Of a DNA stretch of 14,542 nt, positions 1 to 6,856 are shown one piece after another. The stretch lies in contig JAZKDW010000013.1 in assembly GCA_040387375.1 (NCBI GenBank), forward strand, positions 1 through 14,542. Reading direction: 5' to 3'. Position numbers and translations under genes: made by a program. This DNA is from JAZKDW01 sp040387375 (GTDB lineage Bacteria > Pseudomonadota > Gammaproteobacteria > Burkholderiales > Burkholderiaceae_D). The first letter of the stretch is position 1. Every line of letters begins with the position of its first letter. The notes beneath the pieces are model-generated. The model had not been told where the DNA came from. It saw only the letters and a list, made by a program, of their open reading frames with translations, and ran no database searches.

Positions 1-67
1 CGATACAGGTTTAAGCCCATATGCTTCCTTAGCAGGGAAGTGCCTTCGACCACTCGGCCACGTCTCC
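1..67 (-). tRNA. tRNA-Ser(GCU), 3' part beyond window edge
   Basis: Read on the minus strand, the sequence opens with the acceptor strand GGAGACG, then TGGCCGAGTGG of a D-arm typical of tRNA-Ser. It continues into an anticodon stem CTTCC/GGAAG enclosing the loop CTGCTAA, which gives anticodon GCT. A long variable arm, as expected for class II tRNAs, starts next (ATATGGGCTTAAACC) and is cut by the start of the window. The variable-arm end, T-arm and acceptor 3' strand are not visible. The gene lies downstream of lysC in the same orientation but has its own promoter. Confidence 0.9.
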
Positions 68-69
68 AC

Positions 70-100
70 ACTGCAACAGCACTACACATTCCGTTGCAGT
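70..100 (-). other. hairpin in the tRNA-Ser 5' leader
   Basis: ACTGCAAC (70-77) and GTTGCAGT (93-100) form a perfect 8-bp inverted repeat around a 15-nt loop. It lies between the predicted start site (about 103) and the mature tRNA 5' end (67), so it would fold in the precursor transcript just before the RNase P site. No T-run follows it, so it is not an intrinsic terminator. Confidence 0.6.
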
Positions 101-109
101 AAGCCCCGG

Positions 110-138
110 ATAATAACTTTTCGAACGGGTTTGGTCAA
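110..138 (-). promoter_or_regulatory. sigma70-type promoter of tRNA-Ser
   Basis: On the minus strand a -35 box TTGACC (133-138) is separated by 17 bp from a -10 box TATTAT (110-115). Transcription would start near 103. The bases after the -10 box, CCGGGGC, form a GC-rich discriminator of the kind found at stable-RNA promoters under stringent control. The promoter lies in the 112-bp gap between lysC and the tRNA, so the tRNA need not depend on lysC transcription. Confidence 0.75.
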
Positions 139-179
139 TGGTAGCCGAGCGTTTCTTTGCTTCTCTACCAAGTGCCTAC

Positions 180-662
180 TCAGTTTTTTTCAAGTTCAAA
201 CGCCTTGTGCAATGCGCGCACGGCCAGCTCCATGTATTTTTCGTCAATTAAAACGGAAATCTTGATTTCGGACGTGGAGATCATCAGGATATTGATGCCC
301 TCTTCCGACAAGGTACGGAACATCTGCGATGCGATGCCTACATGGCTGCGCATGCCAACTCCAACGACGGAGACTTTCGACACCTTGGCGTCGCCTGCGA
401 TATTGCCCGAACCTATGTGCGCTTTCACGCTTTCGTTCAGTACGTCCATCGCTTTTGTGTATTCCGCGCGCGGCACGGTGAAGGTGAAATCGGTCTTGCC
501 ATCCACGGACTGGTTCTGGATGATCATGTCGACTTCGATGTTGGCGTCCGAGATCGGGCCCAAAATCTGATAAGCGATGCCGGGACGGTCAGGCACCGAC
601 ATGACGGTGATCTTGGCTTCGTCGCGATTGAACGCGATGCCGGTGATGGTGGCTTGTTCCAT
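180..662 (-). CDS. putative in-frame beta subunit of aspartate kinase (internal start)
   Basis: Met-257 of LysC (codon at 660-662) is preceded by GAGGAA (672-677) with 9 nt between. Translation from here would give a 160-residue protein made of the two ACT domains, beginning MEQATITGIAF. In Corynebacterium glutamicum, Bacillus and relatives, an alpha2beta2 aspartokinase gets its beta subunit from exactly this kind of internal start, and the corynebacterial beta subunit begins with a very similar MEEAVLTGVA. The site and motif are visible here. Actual use of the start is inferred. Confidence 0.5.
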   Translation of the reverse strand: MEQATITGIAFNRDEAKITVMSVPDRPGIAYQILGPISDANIEVDMIIQNQSVDGKTDFTFTVPRAEYTKAMDVLNESVKAHIGSGNIAGDAKVSKVSVVGVGMRSHVGIASQMFRTLSEEGINILMISTSEIKISVLIDEKYMELAVRALHKAFELEKN

Positions 663-1430
663 GTGTGTGTCTTCCTCAAACGAAATCAGGGTGCCGGAAA
701 TCGCTTCTTCTTCCAGCGGTATCAGCGGATCGGTCAGCGACGACAGCACGCGGGTCGGCATCTTGTAATTGCCGGCAAATTCGACTGAGCGAATCTGCAA
801 CACCTTGGAGCCCAGCGATGCCATTTCCAGCATTTCTTCGAACGTCACCGTCCGCAGGCGGCGCGCATCGCTCACTACCCGCGGGTCGGTCGTATAAACG
901 CCATCGACGTCGGTATAGATCAGGCATTCCGATGCTTTCATCGCCGCCGCAACCGCAACCGCCGATGTGTCGGAACCGCCACGGCCCAGGGTGGCAATAT
1001 TGCCGTTCTCATCCATGCCCTGAAAGCCGGTAATGATGACAATCTTGCCAGCATCCAGGTCCTTGCGCACTTTTACATCGTCAATCGACTGGATGCGGGC
1101 CTTGGTGAAGGCCGAATCGGTCCTGATCGGCACTTGCCAGCCGGCATAGGACACGGCTTCCTTGCCGACCGCGTGCAGCGCCATCGCCAGCAGCGCAACC
1201 GATACCTGTTCGCCAGTCGATGCCAGCATGTCAAGTTCGCGCGGATCGGGCCTTTCGGAGATCTGCTTCGCCAGGCCAAGCAGGCGATTGGTTTCACCTG
1301 ACATTGCGGAAGGAACAACAATGATCTGGTTACCCGCGTCGTGCCATTTGGCGACGCGCCTGGCGACATTCATGATGCGCTCGGTCGAGCCCATTGAGGT
1401 GCCGCCGTATTTATGTACGAATAAAGCCAT
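180..1430 (-). CDS. lysC: aspartate kinase (LysC)
   Basis: Phosphorylates L-aspartate with ATP, the first step toward lysine, threonine, methionine and diaminopimelate; cytoplasmic. The 416-residue protein has the kinase signature KYGGTS (7-12), the ATP/aspartate-site block GRGGSDTSA (149-157) and TDVDGVYT (173-180). Two ACT regulatory domains follow, about 263-325 and 352-410, the second containing STSEIKIS (385-392). There is no homoserine dehydrogenase domain, so this is a monofunctional enzyme, and ACT domains of this type usually confer lysine and/or threonine feedback inhibition. ATG is the only start that keeps the kinase motif complete, yet it has no Shine-Dalgarno; the bases before it are CTAATCCCCC. 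A hairpin lies 11 nt upstream. An internal ATG at codon 257 may give a separate beta subunit. It ends a same-strand cluster after tilS. Confidence 0.97.
   Translation of the reverse strand: MALFVHKYGGTSMGSTERIMNVARRVAKWHDAGNQIIVVPSAMSGETNRLLGLAKQISERPDPRELDMLASTGEQVSVALLAMALHAVGKEAVSYAGWQVPIRTDSAFTKARIQSIDDVKVRKDLDAGKIVIITGFQGMDENGNIATLGRGGSDTSAVAVAAAMKASECLIYTDVDGVYTTDPRVVSDARRLRTVTFEEMLEMASLGSKVLQIRSVEFAGNYKMPTRVLSSLTDPLIPLEEEAISGTLISFEEDTHMEQATITGIAFNRDEAKITVMSVPDRPGIAYQILGPISDANIEVDMIIQNQSVDGKTDFTFTVPRAEYTKAMDVLNESVKAHIGSGNIAGDAKVSKVSVVGVGMRSHVGIASQMFRTLSEEGINILMISTSEIKISVLIDEKYMELAVRALHKAFELEKN
672..677 (-). promoter_or_regulatory. Shine-Dalgarno for the internal lysC start
   Basis: TTCCTC on the plus strand reads GAGGAA on the coding strand, 9 nt before the ATG at 660-662. 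It is a better ribosome-binding match than anything found before the full-length lysC start. Confidence 0.45.
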
Positions 1431-1441
1431 GGGGGATTAGG

Positions 1442-1467
1442 AAATTGCGGAAATGAACCCGCAATTT
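1442..1467 (-). other. 9-bp hairpin between tilS and lysC
   Basis: AAATTGCGG (1442-1450) and CCGCAATTT (1459-1467) form a perfect inverted repeat with an 8-nt loop. On the lysC-sense transcript it ends 11 nt before the ATG and is not followed by a U-run. It therefore looks more like a leader structure affecting ribosome access or mRNA stability than an intrinsic terminator. On the plus strand it is followed only by TTAC-type sequence. Confidence 0.55.
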
Positions 1468-1495
1468 TACATGTTGCAATGCAGAATAACAAGAA

Positions 1496-2905
1496 TCAAC
1501 GCACCCACCGCAGCGTAATGCCAATGCCCGGCGTCAGGTGGCGCACGTCCATACCCAATCCGGCCACAAATACGAGCTCGGTTTTGAGATAGGCCAATGG
1601 CAACCACTGGCGCTGCCAGGAGGCGATTTCCGATTCCTGAAACAGGCTTTTCAGGCTTTTCGAGGGCCGGTTGACAGCGATCTTCAGACGCTCCTGGCCG
1701 CTGCGCGGCGCCAGCATCAGCGGGGTGCTGCGCAGCACGCCGGCATCCAGTCCCGGTCCCGCCGTACTGTCGAAAACCAGCCGCCCGTGCCATTGCGGGA
1801 CGTCAATCCCGGACTCGCCCTGCCATTGCAGCGCCAGCACCTCCTCGGGCGGCGTGCCCAGGTTGGGATGCAATTCAAGCCGATTGGCGATCCTGTGCAA
1901 GGTGACGGTGCCGAAGTCGAAAAAGGGATGCATGTCGCTTGCTCCACCCAGCATCTGCGCACGTATTTCATCCAGCCGTGCCGTGCTGGGCATCTGCACC
2001 TTGTGTTGGTATAGCCAGTGGCGCAGCAGGTTGTCGACACGCTCGGCCGATAACAGGCGCATGCGGGACAAATCGAGCGCTGCATCCTGCGGATCCGCGC
2101 GGCACTGCGCGAGGTCGATCATCGCCAGATCATGCAGCAGCGTTTGCGCCGACTGCGCGTGCATGGCGGCGCGCGCGACCTGCGGCGCAAATCCCGGGAA
2201 ATGCGTTTCGATGACGGGCGAAATCTGGTTCCGCAATGCATTGCGCCGAAACCGGATGTCGGCATTGGATTCGTCGCCGATGTGCCGCAGGCCAAGCTGG
2301 ACCACCGCATGTTCCAGCGCCGATCGGGATATCGCCAGCAGCGGACGGCCGAGCGCCACACCGGCGCCGAGCAGATCATGCCGCGCCTGGAATGCCGCCA
2401 TGCCGGACAGCCCCGGCAGCCCGGCGCCGCGCATCAGTTGCAGCAGCACTGTTTCAGCCTGATCGTCCTGATGATGCGCGGTCAGCAGGAGCGGCACGCC
2501 GAACTGCCGGCACAGATCGCCCAGCGCGTTATAGCGGGCAATGCGTGCCGCCTCTTCAAGCCCGCGCTTGTCATTGCTGTCCACGGCGACCCGGGCAGCG
2601 GAAAATGCAAAACCGCAGCGAGCGGCTTCGGCTTGGCAATGCGCTACCCAGACATCGGCGTTCGGACTCAGGCCGTGATGAATGTGGAATGCACGGACAG
2701 GGATGCCACGCGGCGCGGCATACTGGCTCACCAGGTGCAACAGCAGCGAGGAGTCGAGACCGCCGCTGTAGGCTACCGCGATCGAAGGCTGGATTCCAGG
2801 CGCGCAAACAGAAACGCGCGCCAGGAGTGTCCCGAGCGCGCGTTCGAATGCGGCTGGCGCACTGGCGTCTTTATTCAGGCTGGGAGATTTCCTTGAATTT
2901 GCCAT
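1496..2905 (-). CDS. tilS: tRNA(Ile)-lysidine synthase (TilS)
   Basis: Attaches lysine to C34 of the CAU-anticodon tRNA-Ile using ATP, which switches both its charging and decoding from AUG to AUA; cytoplasmic and normally essential. The 469-residue protein has the PP-loop ATP-pyrophosphatase motif SGGLDS (47-52), the neighbouring HIHHGLS and TAHHQDDQAETVLLQLMRG blocks typical of TilS, and a C-terminal substrate-binding domain ending near LVFVAGLGMDVRHL. Its length matches proteobacterial TilS. The ATG at 2905 is the only usable start before the PP-loop; no GTG, TTG or ATG codon lies between. It overlaps the 3' end of accA by 35 bp and has no clear ribosome-binding site, so translation is probably coupled to accA. 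Confidence 0.96.
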   Translation of the reverse strand: MANSRKSPSLNKDASAPAAFERALGTLLARVSVCAPGIQPSIAVAYSGGLDSSLLLHLVSQYAAPRGIPVRAFHIHHGLSPNADVWVAHCQAEAARCGFAFSAARVAVDSNDKRGLEEAARIARYNALGDLCRQFGVPLLLTAHHQDDQAETVLLQLMRGAGLPGLSGMAAFQARHDLLGAGVALGRPLLAISRSALEHAVVQLGLRHIGDESNADIRFRRNALRNQISPVIETHFPGFAPQVARAAMHAQSAQTLLHDLAMIDLAQCRADPQDAALDLSRMRLLSAERVDNLLRHWLYQHKVQMPSTARLDEIRAQMLGGASDMHPFFDFGTVTLHRIANRLELHPNLGTPPEEVLALQWQGESGIDVPQWHGRLVFDSTAGPGLDAGVLRSTPLMLAPRSGQERLKIAVNRPSKSLKSLFQESEIASWQRQWLPLAYLKTELVFVAGLGMDVRHLTPGIGITLRWVR

Positions 2906-3845
2906 AACTCATGAGTTTTTCGTGGCGGGCTGCCAGCAATTCCTTGGTGCTCATGCCTTGCAACTGGCGCAGCGAATCTGCCAGCGCGCGCTTGAGCATC
3001 GCGGCCATCAGCTTTGGATCGCGATGCGCGCCACCCAGCGGTTCGGTGATGATCTTGTCAATCAGGTTCATCGCTTTCAGGCGGTGCGCCGTCAGGCCCA
3101 GCGCCTCGGCCGCATCGGCGGCGCGCTCGGCCGTTTTCCACAGGATAGACGCGCAGCCTTCCGGCGAAATCACCGCATAGGTTGCATATTGCAGCATCAA
3201 TACCGCATCACCTACGGCAATCGCAAGCGCGCCGCCGGAACCGCCTTCGCCGATGATGGTCGCGATCAGCGGCACCTTCAGTTCTGCCATCGTGTACAGA
3301 TTGTGGCCAATCGCCTCTGACTGCCCGCGTTCTTCGGCATCGATGCCGGGGAACGCCCCCGGCGTGTCAACGAAGGTAAAGACCGTCAGGCCGAATTTTT
3401 CGGCCAGCTTCATCAGCCGCATCGCCTTGCGATAACCTTCCGGCTTGGGCATGCCGAAGTTGCGCATCGCACGCTCCTTCGTGTCGCGCCCTTTCTGATG
3501 CCCTATCACCATGCAGGACTGGCCGTTGAAGCGCGCCAGGCCGCCAACGATCGAGGTGTCATCCGCATACGTGCGGTCACCGTGCAATTCATGGAAGTCA
3601 GTGAAAATCTCATTCACATAATCCATGGTGTACGGGCGCTGCGGATGGCGCGCAATCTGCGACACCTGCCATGGCGTGAGCTTGGCATAGATGTCCTTGG
3701 TCAGTTGCTGGCTCTTTTTCGAGAGCCGGTCGATCTCCTCGGAGATGTCGACCGCGGAATCATCCTGCACAAAACGCAGTTCTTCGATCTTGGAATCCAG
3801 TTCCGCAATCGGCTGCTCGAAATTAAGAAACGTAATCTTGCTCAC
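2871..3845 (-). CDS. accA: acetyl-CoA carboxylase carboxyltransferase, alpha subunit
   Basis: With AccD, transfers the carboxyl group from carboxybiotin to acetyl-CoA to make malonyl-CoA, the committed step of fatty-acid synthesis; cytoplasmic. The 324-residue protein starts MSKITFLNFEQPIAELDSKI, a helical N-terminal segment usual in AccA, followed by the crotonase-like carboxyltransferase fold with DTPGAFPGIDAEERGQ (160-175) and GEGGSGGALAIAVGD (199-213), which form the acyl-CoA and oxyanion region. The start is GTG: it is preceded by a perfect AGGAGG with 4-nt spacing and gives the family-typical N-terminus. An upstream in-frame GTG at 3899 would add 18 residues unlike the family. The gene lies between the glycosylase (61-bp gap) and tilS (35-bp overlap). 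Confidence 0.96.
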   Translation of the reverse strand: MSKITFLNFEQPIAELDSKIEELRFVQDDSAVDISEEIDRLSKKSQQLTKDIYAKLTPWQVSQIARHPQRPYTMDYVNEIFTDFHELHGDRTYADDTSIVGGLARFNGQSCMVIGHQKGRDTKERAMRNFGMPKPEGYRKAMRLMKLAEKFGLTVFTFVDTPGAFPGIDAEERGQSEAIGHNLYTMAELKVPLIATIIGEGGSGGALAIAVGDAVLMLQYATYAVISPEGCASILWKTAERAADAAEALGLTAHRLKAMNLIDKIITEPLGGAHRDPKLMAAMLKRALADSLRQLQGMSTKELLAARHEKLMSYGKFKEISQPE

Positions 3846-3849
3846 CGTG

Positions 3850-3855
3850 CCTCCT
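3850..3855 (-). promoter_or_regulatory. accA: strong ribosome-binding site fixing the accA GTG start
   Basis: CCTCCT on the plus strand reads AGGAGG on the coding strand, 4 nt before the GTG at 3843-3845 and preceded by an A-run. It is the best ribosome-binding site in the left cluster and decides the start in favour of GTG over the upstream in-frame GTG at 3899. Confidence 0.85.
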
Positions 3856-3906
3856 TTTTTTAACACGAGGGGAATGCCTGAACACTCCACCAATGCCACA
3901 TCTTGT

Positions 3907-4557
3907 TCAATATTCTACCGGGACGGGCGCAAGACTACGCCACAAGTACCAGGTAGCAACAGTTCGCCACGGCTCCCAGTTTGCCGCCACTTCCCGCGCA
4001 TCGCTGCGCGATACCGGCTCACCAGAGAAGTAATTGATGCTGATGCCCTTGAGCAAACCGGCATCGTCCAGCGGCAGGATATTGGGCCGAAGCAGATTAA
4101 ATATCAAGAACATTTCCGCCGTCCAGCGCCCGATGCCGCGAATCTGGATCAGCTCCGCGATCACATCCTCGTCTTCCATTTCCGCCCACTTGTCGGCATG
4201 GACACGCTTGGCCTTGAAGTGATCGGCAAGGTCGAGAATGTACTCTACCTTGCGTTTGGAAAGTCCGCAGCCGGCCAGTTGTTCATTGCCCGCCCGCAAT
4301 ACCTGCCCCGGCGTGCATTTCGGGCAAGCCAGCAATATCTTCTGCCAAACCGAGTCGGCCGCCTTGATCGAAATCTGCTGACCGACAATGGAGCGCACCA
4401 GCGTCGTAAAGGGTTCACCGCGCGCGACCAGGTGCAAGTCGCCGAATTGCGGAATCAGCTTGCGCATGATGCGGTCGCGCTTCATCAGCTCGAGCTTCGC
4501 ATCTTCCCAATACGCCGGCACGAACACCTGCATGTTTACCTGAACAGTTTTACTCAT
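3907..4557 (-). CDS. AlkA-like DNA-3-methyladenine glycosylase (HhH-GPD family)
   Basis: Predicted base-excision enzyme that removes alkylated purines such as 3-methyladenine from DNA. The 216-residue protein has FTTLVRSIVGQQISIKAADS (50-69), a helix-hairpin-helix LIQIRGIGRWTAEMFL (136-151), and LPLDDAGL (161-168), where Asp-165 aligns with the catalytic Asp-238 of AlkA. The four-Cys iron-sulfur cluster of endonuclease III is absent, which favours the alkylation-repair branch. It lacks the N-terminal domain of E. coli AlkA (282 residues), as in short AlkA/MAG-type enzymes. I chose ATG 4557, with GGAGGG 10-11 nt upstream; a GTG at 4578 would add 7 residues and overlap cysS. It begins 5 bp after the cysS stop, so it is probably co-transcribed. 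The exact lesion range cannot be read from sequence. Confidence 0.88.
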   Translation of the reverse strand: MSKTVQVNMQVFVPAYWEDAKLELMKRDRIMRKLIPQFGDLHLVARGEPFTTLVRSIVGQQISIKAADSVWQKILLACPKCTPGQVLRAGNEQLAGCGLSKRKVEYILDLADHFKAKRVHADKWAEMEDEDVIAELIQIRGIGRWTAEMFLIFNLLRPNILPLDDAGLLKGISINYFSGEPVSRSDAREVAANWEPWRTVATWYLWRSLAPVPVEY

Positions 4558-4562
4558 GCAGC

Positions 4563-5957
4563 CTATGCCCTCCGCCACTCGGTGATGCCACCGGGCTTGT
4601 CTTCGAGGATGATGCCATTGGCCAGTAGTTCAGACCGTATGCGGTCAGCCTCGGCAAAATTCCTCGCTTGCTTGGCTGCTGTCCTGGCCCCGATTTGTTG
4701 CGCAACGATGTCGTCCGTGAACGCGCTGTCGCCGCTTGCCACGGCTGCCTGCAGGAATTCCTGTGGAGCACGTTGCAACAGGCCTATTATGCGGCCAAGT
4801 TCCTTCAATTGACGCGCCAGCAACGCAGATTTTGTTTTGTTGACTTCGTTGGCTAATTCGAATAGCACTGCTATCGCAACCGGCGTATTGAAATCGTCGT
4901 TCATCGCTTGCGCAAAATGCTGCGCATGCGTTTCTTCCAGGTCCAGCGGTTTTGCGTCGGGCGCCACTTCCTTCAACGCGGTGTACAGGCGCGTCAGCGC
5001 GTTCCTTGCATCGTCCAGGTGCGCATCGGCGTAATTGAGCGGGCTGCGGTAGTGGGCACGCAGTATGAAAAACCGGACAACTTCCGCATCGTATTTTTTC
5101 AGGACTTCACGAATCGTAAAAAAATTGCCCAGCGATTTGGACATTTTTTCATTGTCAATCCGCACAAAACCATTGTGCATCCAGTAGTTGACGAAAGCAT
5201 GCTGATGCGCGCCTTCGGACTGGGCTATTTCATTTTCATGGTGGGGAAATTGCAGATCCTGCCCGCCGCCGTGGATATCGAATTGTTCACCCAGCAGGTC
5301 GCACGCCATCGCCGAACATTCGATATGCCATCCGGGACGGCCTTGGCCCCAGCGCGAATCCCATTTGACTTCTTCCGGTTCGTCTTCCTTCGACGCCTTC
5401 CACAGCACAAAATCGAGCGGGTCACGCTTGCCGCTGTTGATGTCGACACGTTCGCCAGCGCGCAAGTCGTCCAGCGATTTGCCGGACAGCTTGCCGTAAC
5501 CGGGAAAATCGCGTACCGAATAATTGACGTCGCCATCGCTGGCCTTGTAGGCAAGACCGTGCTGCTCCAGCTTGTCGATCAGGCCGAGCATTTGCGGCAC
5601 ATACGCCGTCGCACGCGGTTCGTGGTCGGGCTTCTGGACACCGAGCGCAGCGGCATCTTCATCCATCGCGGTGATGAAACGCTGCGTCAGCCGGGATATC
5701 GGCTCCTTGTTTTCCACGGCGCGCCTGATGATCTTGTCATCGATATCGGTAATATTACGCACGTAAGTGACGTCAAATCCGGAGGCGCGCAACCACCGCT
5801 GTACAACGTCGAACACGACCATCACGCGGGCGTGCCCGAGATGACAATAGTCATAGACTGTCATTCCGCACACGTACATCCGGACTTTACCCGGCTCGAT
5901 AGGCGAAAACAGCTGCTTCTCACGCGCAAGCGTGTTATAGATTTTCAAGGCATTCAT
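4563..5957 (-). CDS. cysS: cysteinyl-tRNA synthetase
   Basis: Charges tRNA-Cys with cysteine; a cytoplasmic monomeric class I synthetase. The 464-residue protein is of normal length. It shows the HIGH-type motif HLGH (39-42), the KMSKS loop (271-275), and the four zinc ligands Cys-30, Cys-214, His-239 and Glu-243, equivalent to C28, C209, H234 and E238 of the E. coli enzyme, which select the cysteine thiol. The C-terminal part (about 330-464) is the helical anticodon-binding region and ends in the usual tail motif around ILEDKPGGITEWRR. It is the first gene of the minus-strand cluster and diverges from ppiA. The ATG at 5957 matches the family N-terminus but has no strong Shine-Dalgarno. Confidence 0.98.
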   Translation of the reverse strand: MNALKIYNTLAREKQLFSPIEPGKVRMYVCGMTVYDYCHLGHARVMVVFDVVQRWLRASGFDVTYVRNITDIDDKIIRRAVENKEPISRLTQRFITAMDEDAAALGVQKPDHEPRATAYVPQMLGLIDKLEQHGLAYKASDGDVNYSVRDFPGYGKLSGKSLDDLRAGERVDINSGKRDPLDFVLWKASKEDEPEEVKWDSRWGQGRPGWHIECSAMACDLLGEQFDIHGGGQDLQFPHHENEIAQSEGAHQHAFVNYWMHNGFVRIDNEKMSKSLGNFFTIREVLKKYDAEVVRFFILRAHYRSPLNYADAHLDDARNALTRLYTALKEVAPDAKPLDLEETHAQHFAQAMNDDFNTPVAIAVLFELANEVNKTKSALLARQLKELGRIIGLLQRAPQEFLQAAVASGDSAFTDDIVAQQIGARTAAKQARNFAEADRIRSELLANGIILEDKPGGITEWRRA

Positions 5958-6081
5958 TGGCTGGCATCCGTTTCGGCAGAGAGGTTGTCACATGAATTAT
6001 CGACGTTTGCATCCGACCCCCATAGCCGGTGCAAGACGTTGCTGCGACAAGGTCGCCAAAACCCTTTTGTGTTGCGTATTT

Positions 6082-6090
6082 TGATAAAAT
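6082..6090 (+). promoter_or_regulatory. candidate extended -10 promoter toward ppiA
   Basis: TGATAAAAT is an extended -10 (TG-n-TAAAAT) in the cysS/ppiA divergent region. No good -35 lies at the right distance. If used, it gives a 5' leader of roughly 140 nt before ppiA. It is about 20 bp from the oppositely oriented candidate at 6106-6114. Confidence 0.35.
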
Positions 6091-6105
6091 GCTTCTTTTC
6101 GCGGC

Positions 6106-6114
6106 AGTATATCA
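6106..6114 (-). promoter_or_regulatory. candidate extended -10 promoter toward cysS
   Basis: On the minus strand TGATATACT is an extended -10 (TG-n-TATACT) with no convincing -35 at 16-18 bp. It would produce a leader of about 140 nt for cysS and head the cysS-to-lysC cluster. Confidence 0.4.
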
Positions 6115-6238
6115 TTGATGAAAAGCGGTCTTGTCACCGAATGTCGCCTAGTTTTTTCATTCTTTTTACGCCGCCGACGTACTCTTGCACTCTCCTTACA
6201 CTTACACCCTGAATCATCAGGTGATTAACAAGAAAGCA

Positions 6239-6808
6239 ATGATGCCGAATTCACGCCGATATTTCCTGAACCTGCTCGCTGGCTTGTCATTTGCAAGTGC
6301 AGGTTTTGCCGCAATCGCTGCCGATGCGCCGCAGGTTTCCCTGAAAACAAACATGGGCGAAATCGTCCTCGAACTGTATCCGGAGAAAGCGCCGAAGAGC
6401 GTCGAGAATTTTCTGCAATACGTCAAGAACGGCCATTACAAGGGCACGGTGTTCCACCGCGTGATCGACGGTTTCATGATCCAGGGCGGCGGTTTTGACA
6501 AGGACATGAATCAGAAACCGACTGCCGCGCCAATCCAGAACGAAGCGAAGAACGGACTGAAGAACGGTCCTTACACGCTGGCGATGGCACGTACTTCCGA
6601 CCCGCACTCCGCGTCCGCGCAATTTTTCATCAACGTGAAAGACAATAGCTTCCTCGACTATCCAAGCCAGGACGGCTGGGGTTATGCGGTGTTCGGCAAG
6701 GTCATCAAGGGCATGGATGTGGTCGACAAGATTAAAGTAGTGCCGACGGGGCGCAATGATGTGCCGAACAAGCAGGTCATCATTGAGTCCGCGGCAATCG
6801 CAAAATAA
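6239..6808 (+). CDS. ppiA: exported cyclophilin-type peptidyl-prolyl isomerase with Tat-like signal
   Basis: Catalyses cis-trans isomerisation of proline peptide bonds, here predicted in the periplasm. The 189-residue protein starts with a signal sequence: a basic twin-arginine segment SRRYFLN (5-11), a moderately hydrophobic stretch to about residue 24, and a likely cleavage after AIA (25-27). The cyclophilin domain (about 32-187) contains FHRVIDGFMIQGGGF with the catalytic Arg and the GGG loop, then SASAQFFINVKDN and WGYAVFGKV. The ATG at 6239 (ATG ATG) was chosen because it places the signal at the N-terminus; a TTG at 6185 would add 18 residues. The ribosome-binding site is weak (AAGAAAG). 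A cytoplasmic paralog follows 48 bp downstream. The gene is divergent from cysS. Confidence 0.93.
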   Translation: MMPNSRRYFLNLLAGLSFASAGFAAIAADAPQVSLKTNMGEIVLELYPEKAPKSVENFLQYVKNGHYKGTVFHRVIDGFMIQGGGFDKDMNQKPTAAPIQNEAKNGLKNGPYTLAMARTSDPHSASAQFFINVKDNSFLDYPSQDGWGYAVFGKVIKGMDVVDKIKVVPTGRNDVPNKQVIIESAAIAK

Positions 6809-6845
6809 ATTCATCAATCCGGTATTTCACTCACCCTCATTCAAC

Positions 6846-6850
6846 AAGGA
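6846..6850 (+). promoter_or_regulatory. ppiB: ribosome-binding site of ppiB
   Basis: AAGGA lies 6 nt before the ATG at 6857 and fixes the start. It shows that ppiB begins without a signal sequence. Confidence 0.75.
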
Positions 6851-6856
6851 TATTTC

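Noticed and set aside
1442..1467. Intrinsic terminator of tilS
   Set aside because: No U-run follows the stem on the tilS/lysC transcript, so it is described only as a hairpin.
3846..3899. Longer accA start at 3899
   Set aside because: It is a GTG without a ribosome-binding site and adds residues unlike other AccA proteins; the GTG at 3845 has a perfect AGGAGG.
3691..4812. 373-codon plus-strand ORF
   Set aside because: Antisense to accA, the glycosylase and cysS; no recognisable motifs.
4908..6212. 434-codon plus-strand ORF
   Set aside because: Antisense shadow of cysS, whose zinc ligands and KMSKS motif are unambiguous.
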